DNA of 64,000 nucleotides from an uncultured Clostridia bacterium (GTDB lineage: Bacteria > Bacillota > Clostridia > TANB77 > CAG-508), in NCBI GenBank assembly GCA_934122085.1, contig CAKOVS010000007.1:1-64000 (forward strand), in the 5' to 3' direction. The stretch's first letter is position 1; every line of letters begins with the position of its first letter. Position numbers and translations under genes: made by a program. Of this stretch, positions 32,475 to 43,839 are shown one piece after another. The notes under the pieces are model-generated. The model was not told where the DNA came from. It did no database searches and saw only the letters and a list, made by a program, of their open reading frames with translations.

Positions 32475-34212
32475 TATCATCTTCTCCTACTTCTTTTTGT
32501 TTCTTGAGATAAAGAATATTTGCATCTAATTCTTGCATTTTTTCTTGTTGTATTCTTAATTTTGATAATGCTATTTTTATTGTTTCTTCATTTTCATCTT
32601 TATAAATTGTAATTCCATTTTCAGCCAGTTTTTCAATTATTTCATTAGCTGTTTTTTCTCCAATCCATCTTAATTGCAACAAATCATCCTTACTTCTTAT
32701 TCTCTCTACTAATTGTTCGACTGTATATATTTCATTTCTTGCCAACAACATATATGTTCTATGTGATAAGTTTAAGCTTTTTATCTCTAGTCCTATTTTT
32801 TCTCTCGTTTTTACTCCATTATAAACTGTAATTCCAAATTCTGATAATTTTTCTATTATTTCTTCTGCTTCTTTATTGCCAATATATGCCATAGTTAATA
32901 AATCTTTTTTACTTCTTGCTCTTTCTAATAAATCTCCAACTGTATTTATCCCATTATATTTCATTGCCTTATATAATAGTAGGGTTGAAAAATTTATGTT
33001 TTCAATTGCCATTTCTTCTATTGTATCTTCATCTATTACTCCAATATTTTCATTTTCCACATCTATCATATTTAATAGTTCTTGTTTATCTTCATCTGAT
33101 AACTGTTCACTATTTTTTTCAAAAACATCCCTTTTACTAAAATATGCTCTAATAAATTCTTCAGATGGTTTATAAAGATGATTTAAAAAAACATCTTTTA
33201 TTTCTTTTTTACGAATTTTTCGTACTACTTGATAACACATTATTTGATACATACTTTGTTGTTTCATATTCCTTACTTCTTTTGGTATTTCTTCTTCTCT
33301 TTTTAAGCCAAATTTAAATTCCACAATATGTCTTTCTCTATCTGTTAACATTTCTCTTAAGATTTTTTCTAAAATCACATCAACTTCTGGTCCTAATATT
33401 ATATTAGTAGCATATTTTTCTCCGTACATATATGAGATAAAATTCAATAAAGCTTTCTGTTTTTCTAAACTTTGAGATCCTAAATAGAAATTTCTTACTA
33501 ATGGCATTTTTGGATTTTCCATAGCTGACTCTCTATTTTCAATTTTTATTCTATGTATCTCATTATAATTTTTAGCATTAGCAAGTTTTATCATATATTT
33601 TATATAAGATTTTTTTAATTTTTCCATATTTCCAAATTCATTTATTATTTGTCTTTTTTCTTTATCACCAATTTCATATTCCTCATAAAATTCTTCAATA
33701 TCCTCATTTTTAAATACTCCTCCAATTTGACTATTATTTAATTCTTCTTCTAATTTTTTTGGCAATTTTCCTCTAGATTTTCTTTCCCTTATATAAGTAT
33801 AATCTTTAAAAACTTTTTCAAATTCCATTTTTTCTTTCTTATTTAAATTTTCACGTAATCTATAAAGATTAGAAAATGCATAAGGATGTTTTTCACAAAA
33901 CTGTTTTAAACGTTTAATTTTGTCATATATTGTTTCTTTAGTGCTTTCTAATAATCCTAAATTTTCCATTCTTTTAAGTTCTTCAGAGTTATATTTTATC
34001 AAATTATTTTTCATTAAATATCTAAGTTGTATAAGAATTCTTCCTATATTATATCCTTCAAAAATAGTATTAGAATGAATTGATTCATTTGAATTTTCTT
34101 TCAAATATCTTTCAAATAAATCGATTTTTTTTGAAACTGATAACCCATCATAATTGGTTGATTTGGTACTATTCTGTAATAGATTATTATCTGTATTTAT
34201 TTCTATATTCAT
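32464..34212 (-). CDS. putative transcription-related protein: sigma-4-like segment with two alpha-CTD-like domains
   Basis: The 582 residues end with two helix-hairpin-helix domains like the RNA polymerase alpha C-terminal domain: about 402-462 (INTVGDLLERARSKKDLLTMAYIGNKEAEEI) and 474-536 (YTVEQLVERIRSKDDLLQLRWIGEKTANEI). A coiled coil (540-574) follows. Before them, about 285-338, is a stretch like sigma-70 region 4: MLTDRERHIVEFKFGL, then an HTH-like segment ending VVRKIRKKEI. The N-terminal region (about 45-130), with IGRILIQLRYLM and EELKRMENLGLL, faintly resembles helicase-associated repeats. No signal or membrane helix. It may bind DNA or RNA polymerase. That is inference from the domains; I know no named family. 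Confidence 0.75.
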   Translation of the reverse strand: MNIEINTDNNLLQNSTKSTNYDGLSVSKKIDLFERYLKENSNESIHSNTIFEGYNIGRILIQLRYLMKNNLIKYNSEELKRMENLGLLESTKETIYDKIKRLKQFCEKHPYAFSNLYRLRENLNKKEKMEFEKVFKDYTYIRERKSRGKLPKKLEEELNNSQIGGVFKNEDIEEFYEEYEIGDKEKRQIINEFGNMEKLKKSYIKYMIKLANAKNYNEIHRIKIENRESAMENPKMPLVRNFYLGSQSLEKQKALLNFISYMYGEKYATNIILGPEVDVILEKILREMLTDRERHIVEFKFGLKREEEIPKEVRNMKQQSMYQIMCYQVVRKIRKKEIKDVFLNHLYKPSEEFIRAYFSKRDVFEKNSEQLSDEDKQELLNMIDVENENIGVIDEDTIEEMAIENINFSTLLLYKAMKYNGINTVGDLLERARSKKDLLTMAYIGNKEAEEIIEKLSEFGITVYNGVKTREKIGLEIKSLNLSHRTYMLLARNEIYTVEQLVERIRSKDDLLQLRWIGEKTANEIIEKLAENGITIYKDENEETIKIALSKLRIQQEKMQELDANILYLKKQKEVGEDDNGR

Positions 34213-34365
34213 ATAAATTCTCCTTTTTTACACTATTTATCAGTATATCACATTATGTAAATTACGTCAATCTTTATAACATTATTATTTGTTTTCACCC
34301 GATTTGAGTTTATGAGCGAAGCGATGAAATATCAAAATGCTGGCGATTGTAACTTTCCTACTACA

Positions 34366-34412
34366 TAAAAAATAGCTTTAAGAATTACTATTATATAGAA
34401 ATTCTTAAAGCT
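34366..34412 (-). terminator. pflB terminator
   Basis: A 13-bp stem (34374-34386 with 34400-34412) followed on the minus strand by a T tract. Past it lies the conserved stretch TAGTAGGAAAGTT discussed under findings. The rest of 34213-34428 holds no gene. Confidence 0.8.
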
Positions 34413-34428
34413 TTATATCTATCTCTTA

Positions 34429-36666
34429 TTAAATTCTTTCATGAATTGTTCTGTTAATTACATCTAATTGTTGTTCTCTTGTTAATTTTGTAAAGTTTAC
34501 AGCATATCCTGAAACTCTAATTGTAAGTTGAGGATATTTTTCTGGATGTTCCATAGCATCTTCAAGTAAAGCTCTATCAAATACATTAACATTAATATGA
34601 TGTCCTGTTTCTGCAAAATATCCATCTAACATACTTACAAGATTTGTTTCTTTTGTCCACATATCTTGACCTAATGTTGAAGGTGTAATTGCAAATGTGA
34701 ATGAAATACCATCTTCTGATTCTTCAAATGGTAATTTTGCAATTGAGTTCATTACAGCTAATGCACCATTTGTATCTCTTCCATGTAATGGGTTTGCACC
34801 TGGTCCAAATGGAGCTCCAGCTCTTCTTCCATCAGGTGTATTTCCTGTTGCTTTTCCATATACAACATTTGATGTTATTGTTAATATTGATAATGTTTGT
34901 TTTGCTCCTCTATATGCAGGATGTTTCTTTAATTTTCTTAAGAATTGTGTTACAACATCAACAGCTATTTGATCAACTCTGTCATCATCATTTCCGAATT
35001 TTGGATAATCTCCTTCAATTTCATAGTCAACTGCTAACCCGTTTTCATCTCTTATTACTTTAACTTTTGCATATTTGATTGCTGATAATGAGTCTGCAAC
35101 TACTGAAAGTCCTGCTATACCACATGCCATTGTTCTTATTACATCTTTATCATGTAAAGCCATTTCTATTGCTTCATAAGAATATTTATCATGCATATAG
35201 TGTATTGCATTTAATGCTTTTATATAAATTTTTGCTACATAATCCATCATTTGATCAAATTTTACCATAACTTCATCATAATCTAGATATTCAGATGTTA
35301 TTGGTTCAAATCTTGGAGCTACTTGTTTTCCAGATTTTTCGTCTTTTCCACCATTTATTGCATATAATAATGTTTTGGCTAAGTTTGCTCTTGCTCCAAA
35401 GAATTGCATTTGTTTTCCTATCTTCATTGGTGATACACAACAAGCAATTCCATAATCATCACCTAATGTTGTTCTCATTACATCATCATTTTCATATTGA
35501 ATTGAAGATGTTTTGATTGATAAGTTTGCTGTATAACGTTTAAATCCTTCTGGTAATCTTGTTGACCATAATACTGTTAAATTTGGTTCTGGTGCAGGTC
35601 CTAAATTTTCTAGTGTGTGTAAAACTCTAAATGAGTTCTTTGTTACTAATGTTCTTCCATCAACTCCCATACCACCAATACTTTCTGTTACCCAAACTGG
35701 ATCTCCACTGAATAATTCATTATATTCTGGTGTTCTTAAGAATCTTACTAATCTTAATTTCATTACAAAATGATCCATTAATTCTTGTGCTTGTTCTTCT
35801 GTTAATGTTCCATTTTTGAAATCTCTTTCTATATATATATCTAAAAATGTTGATGTTCTACCAATACTCATTGCAGCACCATTTTGGTCTTTTATTGCTC
35901 CTAAATATCCAAAATATAACCATTGTATTGCTTCTTTTGCATTTCCAGCTGGTCTTGATATATCAAATCCATATTTTGCTGCCATTGCTTTTAATTCGTT
36001 TAATGCTTTTATTTGTTCATAGATTTCTTCTCTTTCTCTTATTACATCTTCTGTAAATTCATCTACATCTAATTCTTCTAAATCTAATTGTTTTTCTCTA
36101 ATTAATTCATCAACACCATATAGTGCTACTCTTCTGTAATCTCCAATTATTCTTCCTCTTCCATATCCATCTGGAAGTCCTGTAATTAAATGTGCACTTC
36201 TTGCAGCTCTTATATCTGGTGTATATACACTAAATACTCCATCATTGTGTGTTTTTCTTACTGTATGGAATATTTTATCAACTTCTGGGTCTACTTCTCT
36301 TCCATAAGCTTCACATGATTTTTCTACTATTTTGATTCCACCATAAGGCATTATTGCTCTTTTTAATGGTGCATCTGTTTGTAATCCTACTATTTCTTCT
36401 AAGTCTTTATCTATATATCCGGCTTCATGTGCTGATACTGTTGATATTGTTTTTGTATCTATATCTAATACTGAACCATTTGAATTTCTTTCTTTTTCAT
36501 ATAATTTTAATACTTCATCCCATAATTTTTTTGTTTTTTCTGTTGTTCCTGTTAAAAATGTTGCATTTCCTTCATATGGTGTATAGTTCTTTTGAATGAA
36601 ATTTCTTACATCAATTTTTCTTTTCCATTCGCCTTTTTCAAAGCCTTTCCATTGTTCAAAATCCAT
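34429..36666 (-). CDS. pflB: formate C-acetyltransferase (pyruvate formate-lyase)
   Basis: PflB turns pyruvate and CoA into acetyl-CoA and formate in anaerobic growth through a glycyl radical. The 745-residue protein has the adjacent active-site cysteines (GIACCVSPM, about 411-412) and the C-terminal radical loop RVSGYAVNF with Gly720. N-terminal [20 protein letters not shown] and central [15 protein letters not shown] match true PflB rather than a glycerol dehydratase. The activating enzyme gene pflA, often adjacent, is not here. It has a consensus promoter and a strong terminator, so it is likely monocistronic. Confidence 0.97.
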   Translation of the reverse strand: MDFEQWKGFEKGEWKRKIDVRNFIQKNYTPYEGNATFLTGTTEKTKKLWDEVLKLYEKERNSNGSVLDIDTKTISTVSAHEAGYIDKDLEEIVGLQTDAPLKRAIMPYGGIKIVEKSCEAYGREVDPEVDKIFHTVRKTHNDGVFSVYTPDIRAARSAHLITGLPDGYGRGRIIGDYRRVALYGVDELIREKQLDLEELDVDEFTEDVIREREEIYEQIKALNELKAMAAKYGFDISRPAGNAKEAIQWLYFGYLGAIKDQNGAAMSIGRTSTFLDIYIERDFKNGTLTEEQAQELMDHFVMKLRLVRFLRTPEYNELFSGDPVWVTESIGGMGVDGRTLVTKNSFRVLHTLENLGPAPEPNLTVLWSTRLPEGFKRYTANLSIKTSSIQYENDDVMRTTLGDDYGIACCVSPMKIGKQMQFFGARANLAKTLLYAINGGKDEKSGKQVAPRFEPITSEYLDYDEVMVKFDQMMDYVAKIYIKALNAIHYMHDKYSYEAIEMALHDKDVIRTMACGIAGLSVVADSLSAIKYAKVKVIRDENGLAVDYEIEGDYPKFGNDDDRVDQIAVDVVTQFLRKLKKHPAYRGAKQTLSILTITSNVVYGKATGNTPDGRRAGAPFGPGANPLHGRDTNGALAVMNSIAKLPFEESEDGISFTFAITPSTLGQDMWTKETNLVSMLDGYFAETGHHINVNVFDRALLEDAMEHPEKYPQLTIRVSGYAVNFTKLTREQQLDVINRTIHERI

Positions 36667-36738
36667 TTTTTATTACCTCCATTTTTATTTTTTCCATATT
36701 TGTTTATTGTATTACATTTTTATTCTTTTGCCATACTA

Positions 36739-36767
36739 ATTATAAGGATAATAATTTGAATTGTCAA
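36739..36767 (-). promoter_or_regulatory. sigma-A promoter of pflB
   Basis: On the minus strand TTGACA (36762-36767), a 17-base spacer and TATAAT (36739-36744). A 17-bp inverted repeat (about 36789-36852) lies upstream of it. Confidence 0.8.
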
Positions 36768-36904
36768 TGAAATTTTTGTGATTTTTTTATGTGAAAAAGC
36801 GAGTCTAAGATTTTCTATCAAATGAAAATTTCAAGAAAATCTAAGACTCGTCATATTTATCTAGTACAAAAAGTCCTCCTACAAGGAGAACTTTCCTACT
36901 ATAT

Positions 36905-36932
36905 AAAAAGGACCCAAGCATTGCTTGGATCC
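36905..36932 (-). terminator. terminator of the 47-residue orphan gene
   Basis: A 10-bp stem with one mismatch (36910-36919 with 36923-36932), with a T tract on the minus strand. The motif TATATAGTAGGAAAGTT follows directly. Confidence 0.75.
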
Positions 36933-36952
36933 CCGCCAGGGATATTTTTTAC

Positions 36953-37096
36953 TTAGCTCGCACTAATCGCTCTGAGCTTTACAATATTTCTGTTCATGTT
37001 TTGAACTACCTTATTCAGCTCGATAATTTTGTTGGACATAACCTGCCCGGTCATGTCCACATAATAGAACCCAGTGCAAACATCATACTTGATCAT
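36953..37096 (-). CDS. 47-residue orphan protein, unknown function
   Basis: This ORF starts MIKYDVCTGFYYVDMTGQVM and continues with an amphipathic helix to LRAISAS. It is too short for most gene callers, but is well supported: ATG at 37096, AAGGAGGT eight bases upstream, a consensus promoter, and a terminator 20 bases after the stop. Its codons are richer in G and C (GTG GAC ATG ACC GGG CAG) than those of its neighbours. I know no relatives. It belongs with the other isolated single-gene units in this window. Confidence 0.75.
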   Translation of the reverse strand: MIKYDVCTGFYYVDMTGQVMSNKIIELNKVVQNMNRNIVKLRAISAS

Positions 37097-37139
37097 GATT
37101 TTTTACCTCCTTGGCTTAACTGCCACTCATGATAAAAAT

Positions 37140-37168
37140 ATTATACCATATTTTGTAAATTTTTTCAA
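37140..37168 (-). promoter_or_regulatory. sigma-A promoter of the 47-residue gene
   Basis: On the minus strand TTGAAA (37163-37168), a 17-base spacer and TATAAT (37140-37145). Confidence 0.75.
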
Positions 37169-37202
37169 GTTTTTACCTGCAAAAAAATGTAAAATCATAT
37201 AT

Positions 37203-37236
37203 AAAAAGCAACAAATTTAATTTTGTTGCTTTTTTC
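37203..37236 (-). terminator. groESL terminator
   Basis: A stem AAGCAACAAA with its complement lies 23 bases after the groEL stop. A T tract follows on the minus strand. Confidence 0.8.
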
Positions 37237-37258
37237 GACATTTTTATATAATGCTTTA

Positions 37259-38902
<1,644 letters not shown>

Positions 38903-38937
38903 TCAACCTCCTAAAATTATTTGTTAATATAATTTTT

Positions 38938-39301
<364 letters not shown>

Positions 39302-39302
39302 T

Positions 39303-39331
39303 AATATATACCCTATTTTTTCCTTTGTCAA
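39303..39331 (-). promoter_or_regulatory. sigma-A promoter of groESL
   Basis: On the minus strand TTGACA (39326-39331), a 17-base spacer and TATATT (39303-39308), directly before the CIRCE element. Confidence 0.85.
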
Positions 39332-39390
39332 TAGTTTTATTTATTTTTCACAAAATCTTCACATTCATAATAATTATATGTTCATTATAT

Positions 39391-39440
39391 AAAAAATAGA
39401 CTAATAATTTGAGTATTTTCAAACTATCAGTCTATTTTTT
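39391..39440. terminator. terminator after the dCMP deaminase gene
   Basis: A 12-bp outer stem (39391-39402 with 39429-39440) has A and T runs on both strands. It ends the transcript of the gene at 39442. Confidence 0.7.
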
Positions 39441-39441
39441 A

Positions 39442-39963
39442 TTAAATTGTAATTTCTTTACATTCAATTTGTTTATATTTAACTTTACATGTGTCAAATA
39501 ATCTTTTTGATGCAATATTTTCATCTGTTCCATTATACTTATCTGATAAATATATTACTTCTTTTATTCCTGATTGAATTATTAATTTTGCACATTCATT
39601 ACATGGAAATAAGTCTACATATATTTTTGCATTTTCAAATTCTTTTTTTGACCCCCTATAATTTAAAATTGCATTCATTTCTGCATGACATACATATGGA
39701 TATTTGGTATATATTTTTTCTCCATCTCTTGCCCATGGAAAATTTTCATCTTCAAATCCATTTGGTGCTCCATTATATCCTATTGATAATATTCTATTAT
39801 CATTACTTACAATACATGCTCCAACTTGTGTATTAGGATCTTTACTTCTTTTTGATGATAGTTTTGCAATTGCCATAAAATATTCGTCCCAACTCAAATA
39901 ATCATTTCTTTTATTTCCTGATTCTTTACACTTTTCTTGCCATTTTTCAAATTCATTATTCAT
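39442..39963 (-). CDS. deoxycytidylate deaminase (ComEB-like)
   Basis: This zinc enzyme deaminates dCMP to dUMP for thymidylate synthesis. The 173 residues carry the zinc site: His93 and Glu95 in CHAEMNAIL, and Cys121 and Cys124 in PCNEC. The N-terminal YFMAIAKLSSKRSKDPNTQVGA is typical of the dCMP deaminase branch. Length is normal. It lies 32 bases after pyrG on the same strand, so the pair forms a pyrimidine-nucleotide operon. Confidence 0.93.
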   Translation of the reverse strand: MNNEFEKWQEKCKESGNKRNDYLSWDEYFMAIAKLSSKRSKDPNTQVGACIVSNDNRILSIGYNGAPNGFEDENFPWARDGEKIYTKYPYVCHAEMNAILNYRGSKKEFENAKIYVDLFPCNECAKLIIQSGIKEVIYLSDKYNGTDENIASKRLFDTCKVKYKQIECKEITI

Positions 39964-39995
39964 AAAAATTTATTCCTTTCTTATATTAGAATAAT

Positions 39996-41597
39996 TTATT
40001 TTATATTTTTTGCTGCTCTAACTAATCCTATAAATAATGGTGCTGGTCTATTAGGTCTTGATTTTAATTCTGGATGGAATTGTCCTGCAATAAAATATGG
40101 ATGTTCTTTATATTCTACTATTTCAACTAATTTTCCATCTGGTGATGTTCCAGAACATATTAAACCAGCTTTTTCTAATCTTTCTTTATATTCATTATTA
40201 TATTCATATCTATGTCTGTGTCTTTCTGAAATTTGATCTTTTCCATATAATTCTTTTGCTAATGTTCCTTCTTTTAATATACATGGATATGCTCCTAAAC
40301 GCATTGTTCCACCTTTTTTATCTATTCCTATTTGATCATCCATTATATGTATAACTGGATTTGTTGTTTTTTCATTAAATTCTGCCGAATTAGCATCTTT
40401 TAATCCTAATACATTTCTTGCAAATTCTACAACTGCCATTTGCATACCTAAACATATTCCTAAGAATGGAATTTTATTCTCTCTTGCATATCTAATTGTT
40501 TCTATTTTTCCTTCTACTCCTCTATTTCCAAATCCTCCTGGAACTATTATTCCTTGCAATCCCTTTAATTTTTCTTGGGCTGTTTCTTTATTTATTGTTT
40601 CACAATCTATTAATTTAATATTAACTTTTACCTTATTGGCAAATCCTGCATGATGTAAACTTTCTATTACTGACAAATATGAATCTTCTAATTGAATATA
40701 TTTTCCTACTATTCCTATATTTACAGATTCATCTCCTATGCTTCTTATATTATCTATCATTTTTTGCCATTCTGTATTATCTGGAACATATCTATCTAAT
40801 CTCATATAATTACATACTTCTCTGGCTAACCCTTCTTCTTCAAGCATTAGTGGTACTGCATATAAATTGTCTGCTGTTTTATTTTGTATTACACTACTTT
40901 TTCTTACATTACAAAATAGTGCTAATTTTTCTCTTATTGTGTCTGGAATATCTTGTTCTGTTCTACATACTAAAATATTGGGTTGTATTCCTAAACTTTG
41001 TAATTCTTTTACAGAGTGTTGTGTTGGTTTTGATTTTATTTCATTTGAACCAAATATGTATGGTAATAATGTTACATGTATATATACTACATCTTCAGGA
41101 TTCTTCTCTAATCCTACTTGACGGATTGCTTCTATTATTGATAATCCTTCTATATCTCCAACTGTTCCTCCAACTTCTGTTATAACTATGTCTGTATCTG
41201 TATTTTCAAAACTATATATTCTTTCTTTTATTTCATTTGTTACATGTGGTATTACTTGTACTGTTTTTCCTAAATAGTCTCCTCTTCTTTCTTTTTCAAT
41301 TACTGTTGAATATACTTTTCCCATTGTTACACTTGAATGTTGTGTTAAGTTTTCATCAATAAATCTTTCATAATGTCCTAAATCTAAGTCTGTTTCTGCT
41401 CCATCATCTGTTACAAATACTTCTCCATGTTCATATGGACTCATTGTTCCTGGATCAACATTTAAATATGGATCAAATTTTTGAATTGTTACTTTATATC
41501 CTCTATTTTTTAACAATCTTCCTAGTGATGCAGCTGTTATTCCCTTTCCTAGTCCTGATACTACTCCTCCTGTTACAAATACATATTTTGTGTTCAT
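39996..41597 (-). CDS. pyrG: CTP synthase
   Basis: PyrG makes CTP from UTP and glutamine. The 533 residues have an N-terminal amidoligase domain ([23 protein letters not shown]) and the C-terminal glutamine amidotransferase domain with the nucleophile in [12 protein letters not shown] and the catalytic His in [12 protein letters not shown]. Nothing is missing. The start ATG has a GGAGGAA site. A long untranslated leader (about 150 bases) holds the splB terminator and a weak TTGAAA/TAATAT promoter. Confidence 0.98.
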   Translation of the reverse strand: MNTKYVFVTGGVVSGLGKGITAASLGRLLKNRGYKVTIQKFDPYLNVDPGTMSPYEHGEVFVTDDGAETDLDLGHYERFIDENLTQHSSVTMGKVYSTVIEKERRGDYLGKTVQVIPHVTNEIKERIYSFENTDTDIVITEVGGTVGDIEGLSIIEAIRQVGLEKNPEDVVYIHVTLLPYIFGSNEIKSKPTQHSVKELQSLGIQPNILVCRTEQDIPDTIREKLALFCNVRKSSVIQNKTADNLYAVPLMLEEEGLAREVCNYMRLDRYVPDNTEWQKMIDNIRSIGDESVNIGIVGKYIQLEDSYLSVIESLHHAGFANKVKVNIKLIDCETINKETAQEKLKGLQGIIVPGGFGNRGVEGKIETIRYARENKIPFLGICLGMQMAVVEFARNVLGLKDANSAEFNEKTTNPVIHIMDDQIGIDKKGGTMRLGAYPCILKEGTLAKELYGKDQISERHRHRYEYNNEYKERLEKAGLICSGTSPDGKLVEIVEYKEHPYFIAGQFHPELKSRPNRPAPLFIGLVRAAKNIK

Positions 41598-41648
41598 TTA
41601 TTCTTCCTCCTATATTCCCATTTTTGCCATATAAAATCAAATAAAAAA

Positions 41649-41695
41649 AATAGATTAAAATAAAAACTGCAAAAGTGGTTTTTTTTTAATCTATT
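41649..41695 (-). terminator. splB terminator
   Basis: A 12-bp stem (41649-41660 with 41684-41695), with a T tract on the minus strand, lies between splB and pyrG. Confidence 0.7.
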
Positions 41696-41775
41696 AAAAC
41701 TATATTTTTATATTATCATACTTTTATAATTTTTTCAAGATAATTTGCTCAATTGCCTCAACTTTCTATAAAAAA

Positions 41776-42774
41776 TCATACAATATATTCTATACTATTA
41801 TCTGGAAAATACTTTTCCATTTGTTTTTTTAAGTAAACTTCCGCTTCTTTTCTAACATCTTGTTTATATGAATATTTACCTTTTCCTCTACCTGTCATAA
41901 TTTCAGTATTATATAAATTTATAGCATTTGGAAATGCTTCTTCATTTATTTTGGTGTGCACAAAACTATATGTCATAAATATTATTTCAAAAAATGCTTG
42001 TTTTTTTACTTTTTCAGATAATTCACTATTCAATCTTTGAATTAGATTTGTATATAATTCTTTCCAATTTTCAACTAAAATAACTGGTGCAATTAATATT
42101 CCAACTTTATATCCTGCTTCTGCTAATTTATTTATAGCCACTATTCTTCCTTTTAATCTTGATGTTCCAAATTCTACTTTATTTATGATCTCTTCTGGAT
42201 TCATACTTACTCTTATTGTAACTTTTCCATTATGTTTTAATGGTAAAATTGGATCTACCATGTCAAATTTTGTAGGAAGTGTTAATTGTCCTTTTGATGT
42301 ATATGCAAAATTTTCTATTGTCCATACTAAATTATTTGTTATTGTATTTTCTAATATTAAATCACTATTACTTCCTATCTCAAATGTTAGATTTTTTTCA
42401 CTTTTTTGTGCTGTTTTTATTATTTTTTCAAGCATTTGCTCTCTGTTTACAAATAATCTTAAATATGCACATTTATTATAATTACATACTAAATAGCAAT
42501 ATAAACACATCGCAGTACATCCTGATGATGTATATGGTACTAAATAGTCTGATGTTTTATGGTTTTCTACAAATTTATGTGTTTTTCTTGTTCCTATTAT
42601 TAGATTTTGTTTTATTTTTGGAAATTCACTATTATTCTTTTTTCTCATTTCTTCTATATTATTATGATTTTCTATAAGGATTTTGGGTACTTCTTTATAT
42701 TTTTCTAATAGTTCTTTTCCTAATTGATAATTTTCTATTTCTTTTTCATAATATATTGATTGTGGTTTAAACAT
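41776..42774 (-). CDS. splB: spore photoproduct lyase family radical SAM protein
   Basis: SplB repairs the spore photoproduct (5-thyminyl-5,6-dihydrothymine) formed by UV in spores, using S-adenosylmethionine and a 4Fe-4S cluster. The cluster motif is CX3CX2C at C86, C90 and C93 (SGCTAMCLYCYLVC). The C-terminal strand YKVGILIAPVI is also typical. The 332-residue length matches the family. The protein starts MFKPQSIYYEKEIENYQLG. This fits the other sporulation genes. Whether it truly repairs DNA depends on a third Cys, which I could not place with certainty. Confidence 0.85.
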   Translation of the reverse strand: MFKPQSIYYEKEIENYQLGKELLEKYKEVPKILIENHNNIEEMRKKNNSEFPKIKQNLIIGTRKTHKFVENHKTSDYLVPYTSSGCTAMCLYCYLVCNYNKCAYLRLFVNREQMLEKIIKTAQKSEKNLTFEIGSNSDLILENTITNNLVWTIENFAYTSKGQLTLPTKFDMVDPILPLKHNGKVTIRVSMNPEEIINKVEFGTSRLKGRIVAINKLAEAGYKVGILIAPVILVENWKELYTNLIQRLNSELSEKVKKQAFFEIIFMTYSFVHTKINEEAFPNAINLYNTEIMTGRGKGKYSYKQDVRKEAEVYLKKQMEKYFPDNSIEYIV

Positions 42775-42815
42775 AACTTTTTCTCCTTTTAGTTAGTTTA
42801 ACCTTTATATAAATA

Positions 42816-43166
42816 TTAATACAAAAAGAACTCCAAATTGAAGTTCTTTTTATCTATCATTTCTCCAAATCCTAGTTCGTCAAATACTTTGCTTGGATTT
42901 ACTTGTTGATATGTTTTATCTTCATTTTGTTTATATATATTTAAGTTTAAATTATACTCATATTGTTTTCCATTAATAATTAAATCTCCTGATGTGTATC
43001 TATCAAGTCCTCCTATTATATTTAACAATGTTGTTTTTCCACATCCACTTTGCCCTAAAATTGAAACAAATTCGTTTTCTCTAAATTCTATATCTATTCC
43101 TTTTAATGCTTTAACTTCGTTATCTCCTGATAGATAATTTTTTGTTATATCTTTTAATTGTAACAT
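42816..43166 (-). pseudogene. ABC transporter remnant, ATPase fused in frame to another fragment
   Basis: The first 65 or so residues are the N-terminus of a MacB/LolD-type ABC ATPase: MLQLKDITKNYLSGDNEVKALKGIDIEF and Walker A GQSGCGKTT, to GLDRYTSGDLIINGK. From about residue 68 the sequence changes to YNLNLNIYKQNEDKTYQQVNPSKVFDELGFG, which looks like an extracellular part of an FtsX-like permease, not the ATPase. The signature motif, Walker B and all membrane helices are gone. A large internal deletion in a longer gene explains this. The 116-residue product cannot be an active transporter. Confidence 0.75.
42823..42851. terminator. terminator after the ABC remnant
   Basis: A 10-bp stem (42823-42832 with 42842-42851), with A and T runs, overlaps the end of the ABC remnant. 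Confidence 0.7.
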
Positions 43167-43245
43167 ATCTATATCCTTTCATTTTTTGTATATTTTATAT
43201 TATTATTGTGAATATCTTGTGAATATTCTAATTTTTTATTTATCG

Positions 43246-43274
43246 TTGCATTTTATTAAATATTATGTTATAAT
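43246..43274 (+). promoter_or_regulatory. sigma-A promoter of the orphan gene at 43321
   Basis: TTGCAT (43246-43251), a 17-base spacer and TATAAT (43269-43274). Confidence 0.75.
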
Positions 43275-43320
43275 TAGTTAGTTCGTAATTTTTTGAACCA
43301 AAAAACGGAGGAAAGGTCTA

Positions 43321-43755
43321 ATGAAAATTTGTACTGTAAAACATCATTTTCATCTATGGTTTCTTATTCATCACATGGATGTTTTGCCTTTTGATGGAAA
43401 CTGGAATAATTATGTTGCTTTGTTTGATAATAATGGGAATTTATTGTCAGAAATTCGGAAACAGGAAAATTCTATTTTCATTGATGGGTATGGATTAGAG
43501 CTTACTGTAATCGAATTTGAAAAAATCATCGCAAATCCTAATTGTTTAATGTTAGACTTTGTTAAATCTAGCAAAAATATTATCAAGTTTTCTGATGATG
43601 AATATCAAATTGCCAAGTTTGCAAAAGAAAACAAAATGAAATATGGATATGTAACTGATCGAACTGGTAAATTATCCTATTTTATTGTCAAACCATCACA
43701 TTCTTGTTTATTAGACTCTAGTGTATTTATTGACCCGAATAATCCATTCGTTTAA
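43321..43755 (+). CDS. orphan protein, unknown function
   Basis: I do not recognise this 144-residue protein. The start, MKICTVKHHFHLWFLIHHMDVLPFDGNWNNY, has many His residues. The rest is alpha/beta and soluble, with YGYVTDRTGKLSYFIVKP near the end. The ATG at 43321 lies eight bases past GGAGGAAAGG. It has its own promoter and a GC-rich terminator, and lies on the plus strand between two minus-strand genes. Its codon use (CGG, GTC, CCG, ATC) is richer in G and C than that of its neighbours. Confidence 0.75.
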   Translation: MKICTVKHHFHLWFLIHHMDVLPFDGNWNNYVALFDNNGNLLSEIRKQENSIFIDGYGLELTVIEFEKIIANPNCLMLDFVKSSKNIIKFSDDEYQIAKFAKENKMKYGYVTDRTGKLSYFIVKPSHSCLLDSSVFIDPNNPFV

Positions 43756-43759
43756 AGTC

Positions 43760-43790
43760 AAGGGAGCTCCAATTTGGGGCTCCCTTCATT
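43760..43790 (+). terminator. terminator of the orphan gene
   Basis: An 11-bp GC-rich stem (43760-43770 with 43776-43786) with a 5-base loop is followed by a T-containing tract. Confidence 0.75.
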
Positions 43791-43799
43791 ATTATACAA

Positions 43800-43835
43800 A
43801 AAACACAGATAAACTTTTATGTCTATCTGTGTTTT
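43800..43835. terminator. rpoC terminator
   Basis: A 12-bp stem (43800-43811 with 43824-43835), with A and T runs, lies just after the rpoC stop. Confidence 0.8.
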
Positions 43836-43839
43836 AATT

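Noticed and set aside
36780..36870. Insertion sequence ends around the 17-bp inverted repeat
   Set aside because: No transposase or target duplication is found; the repeat alone is a simple hairpin.
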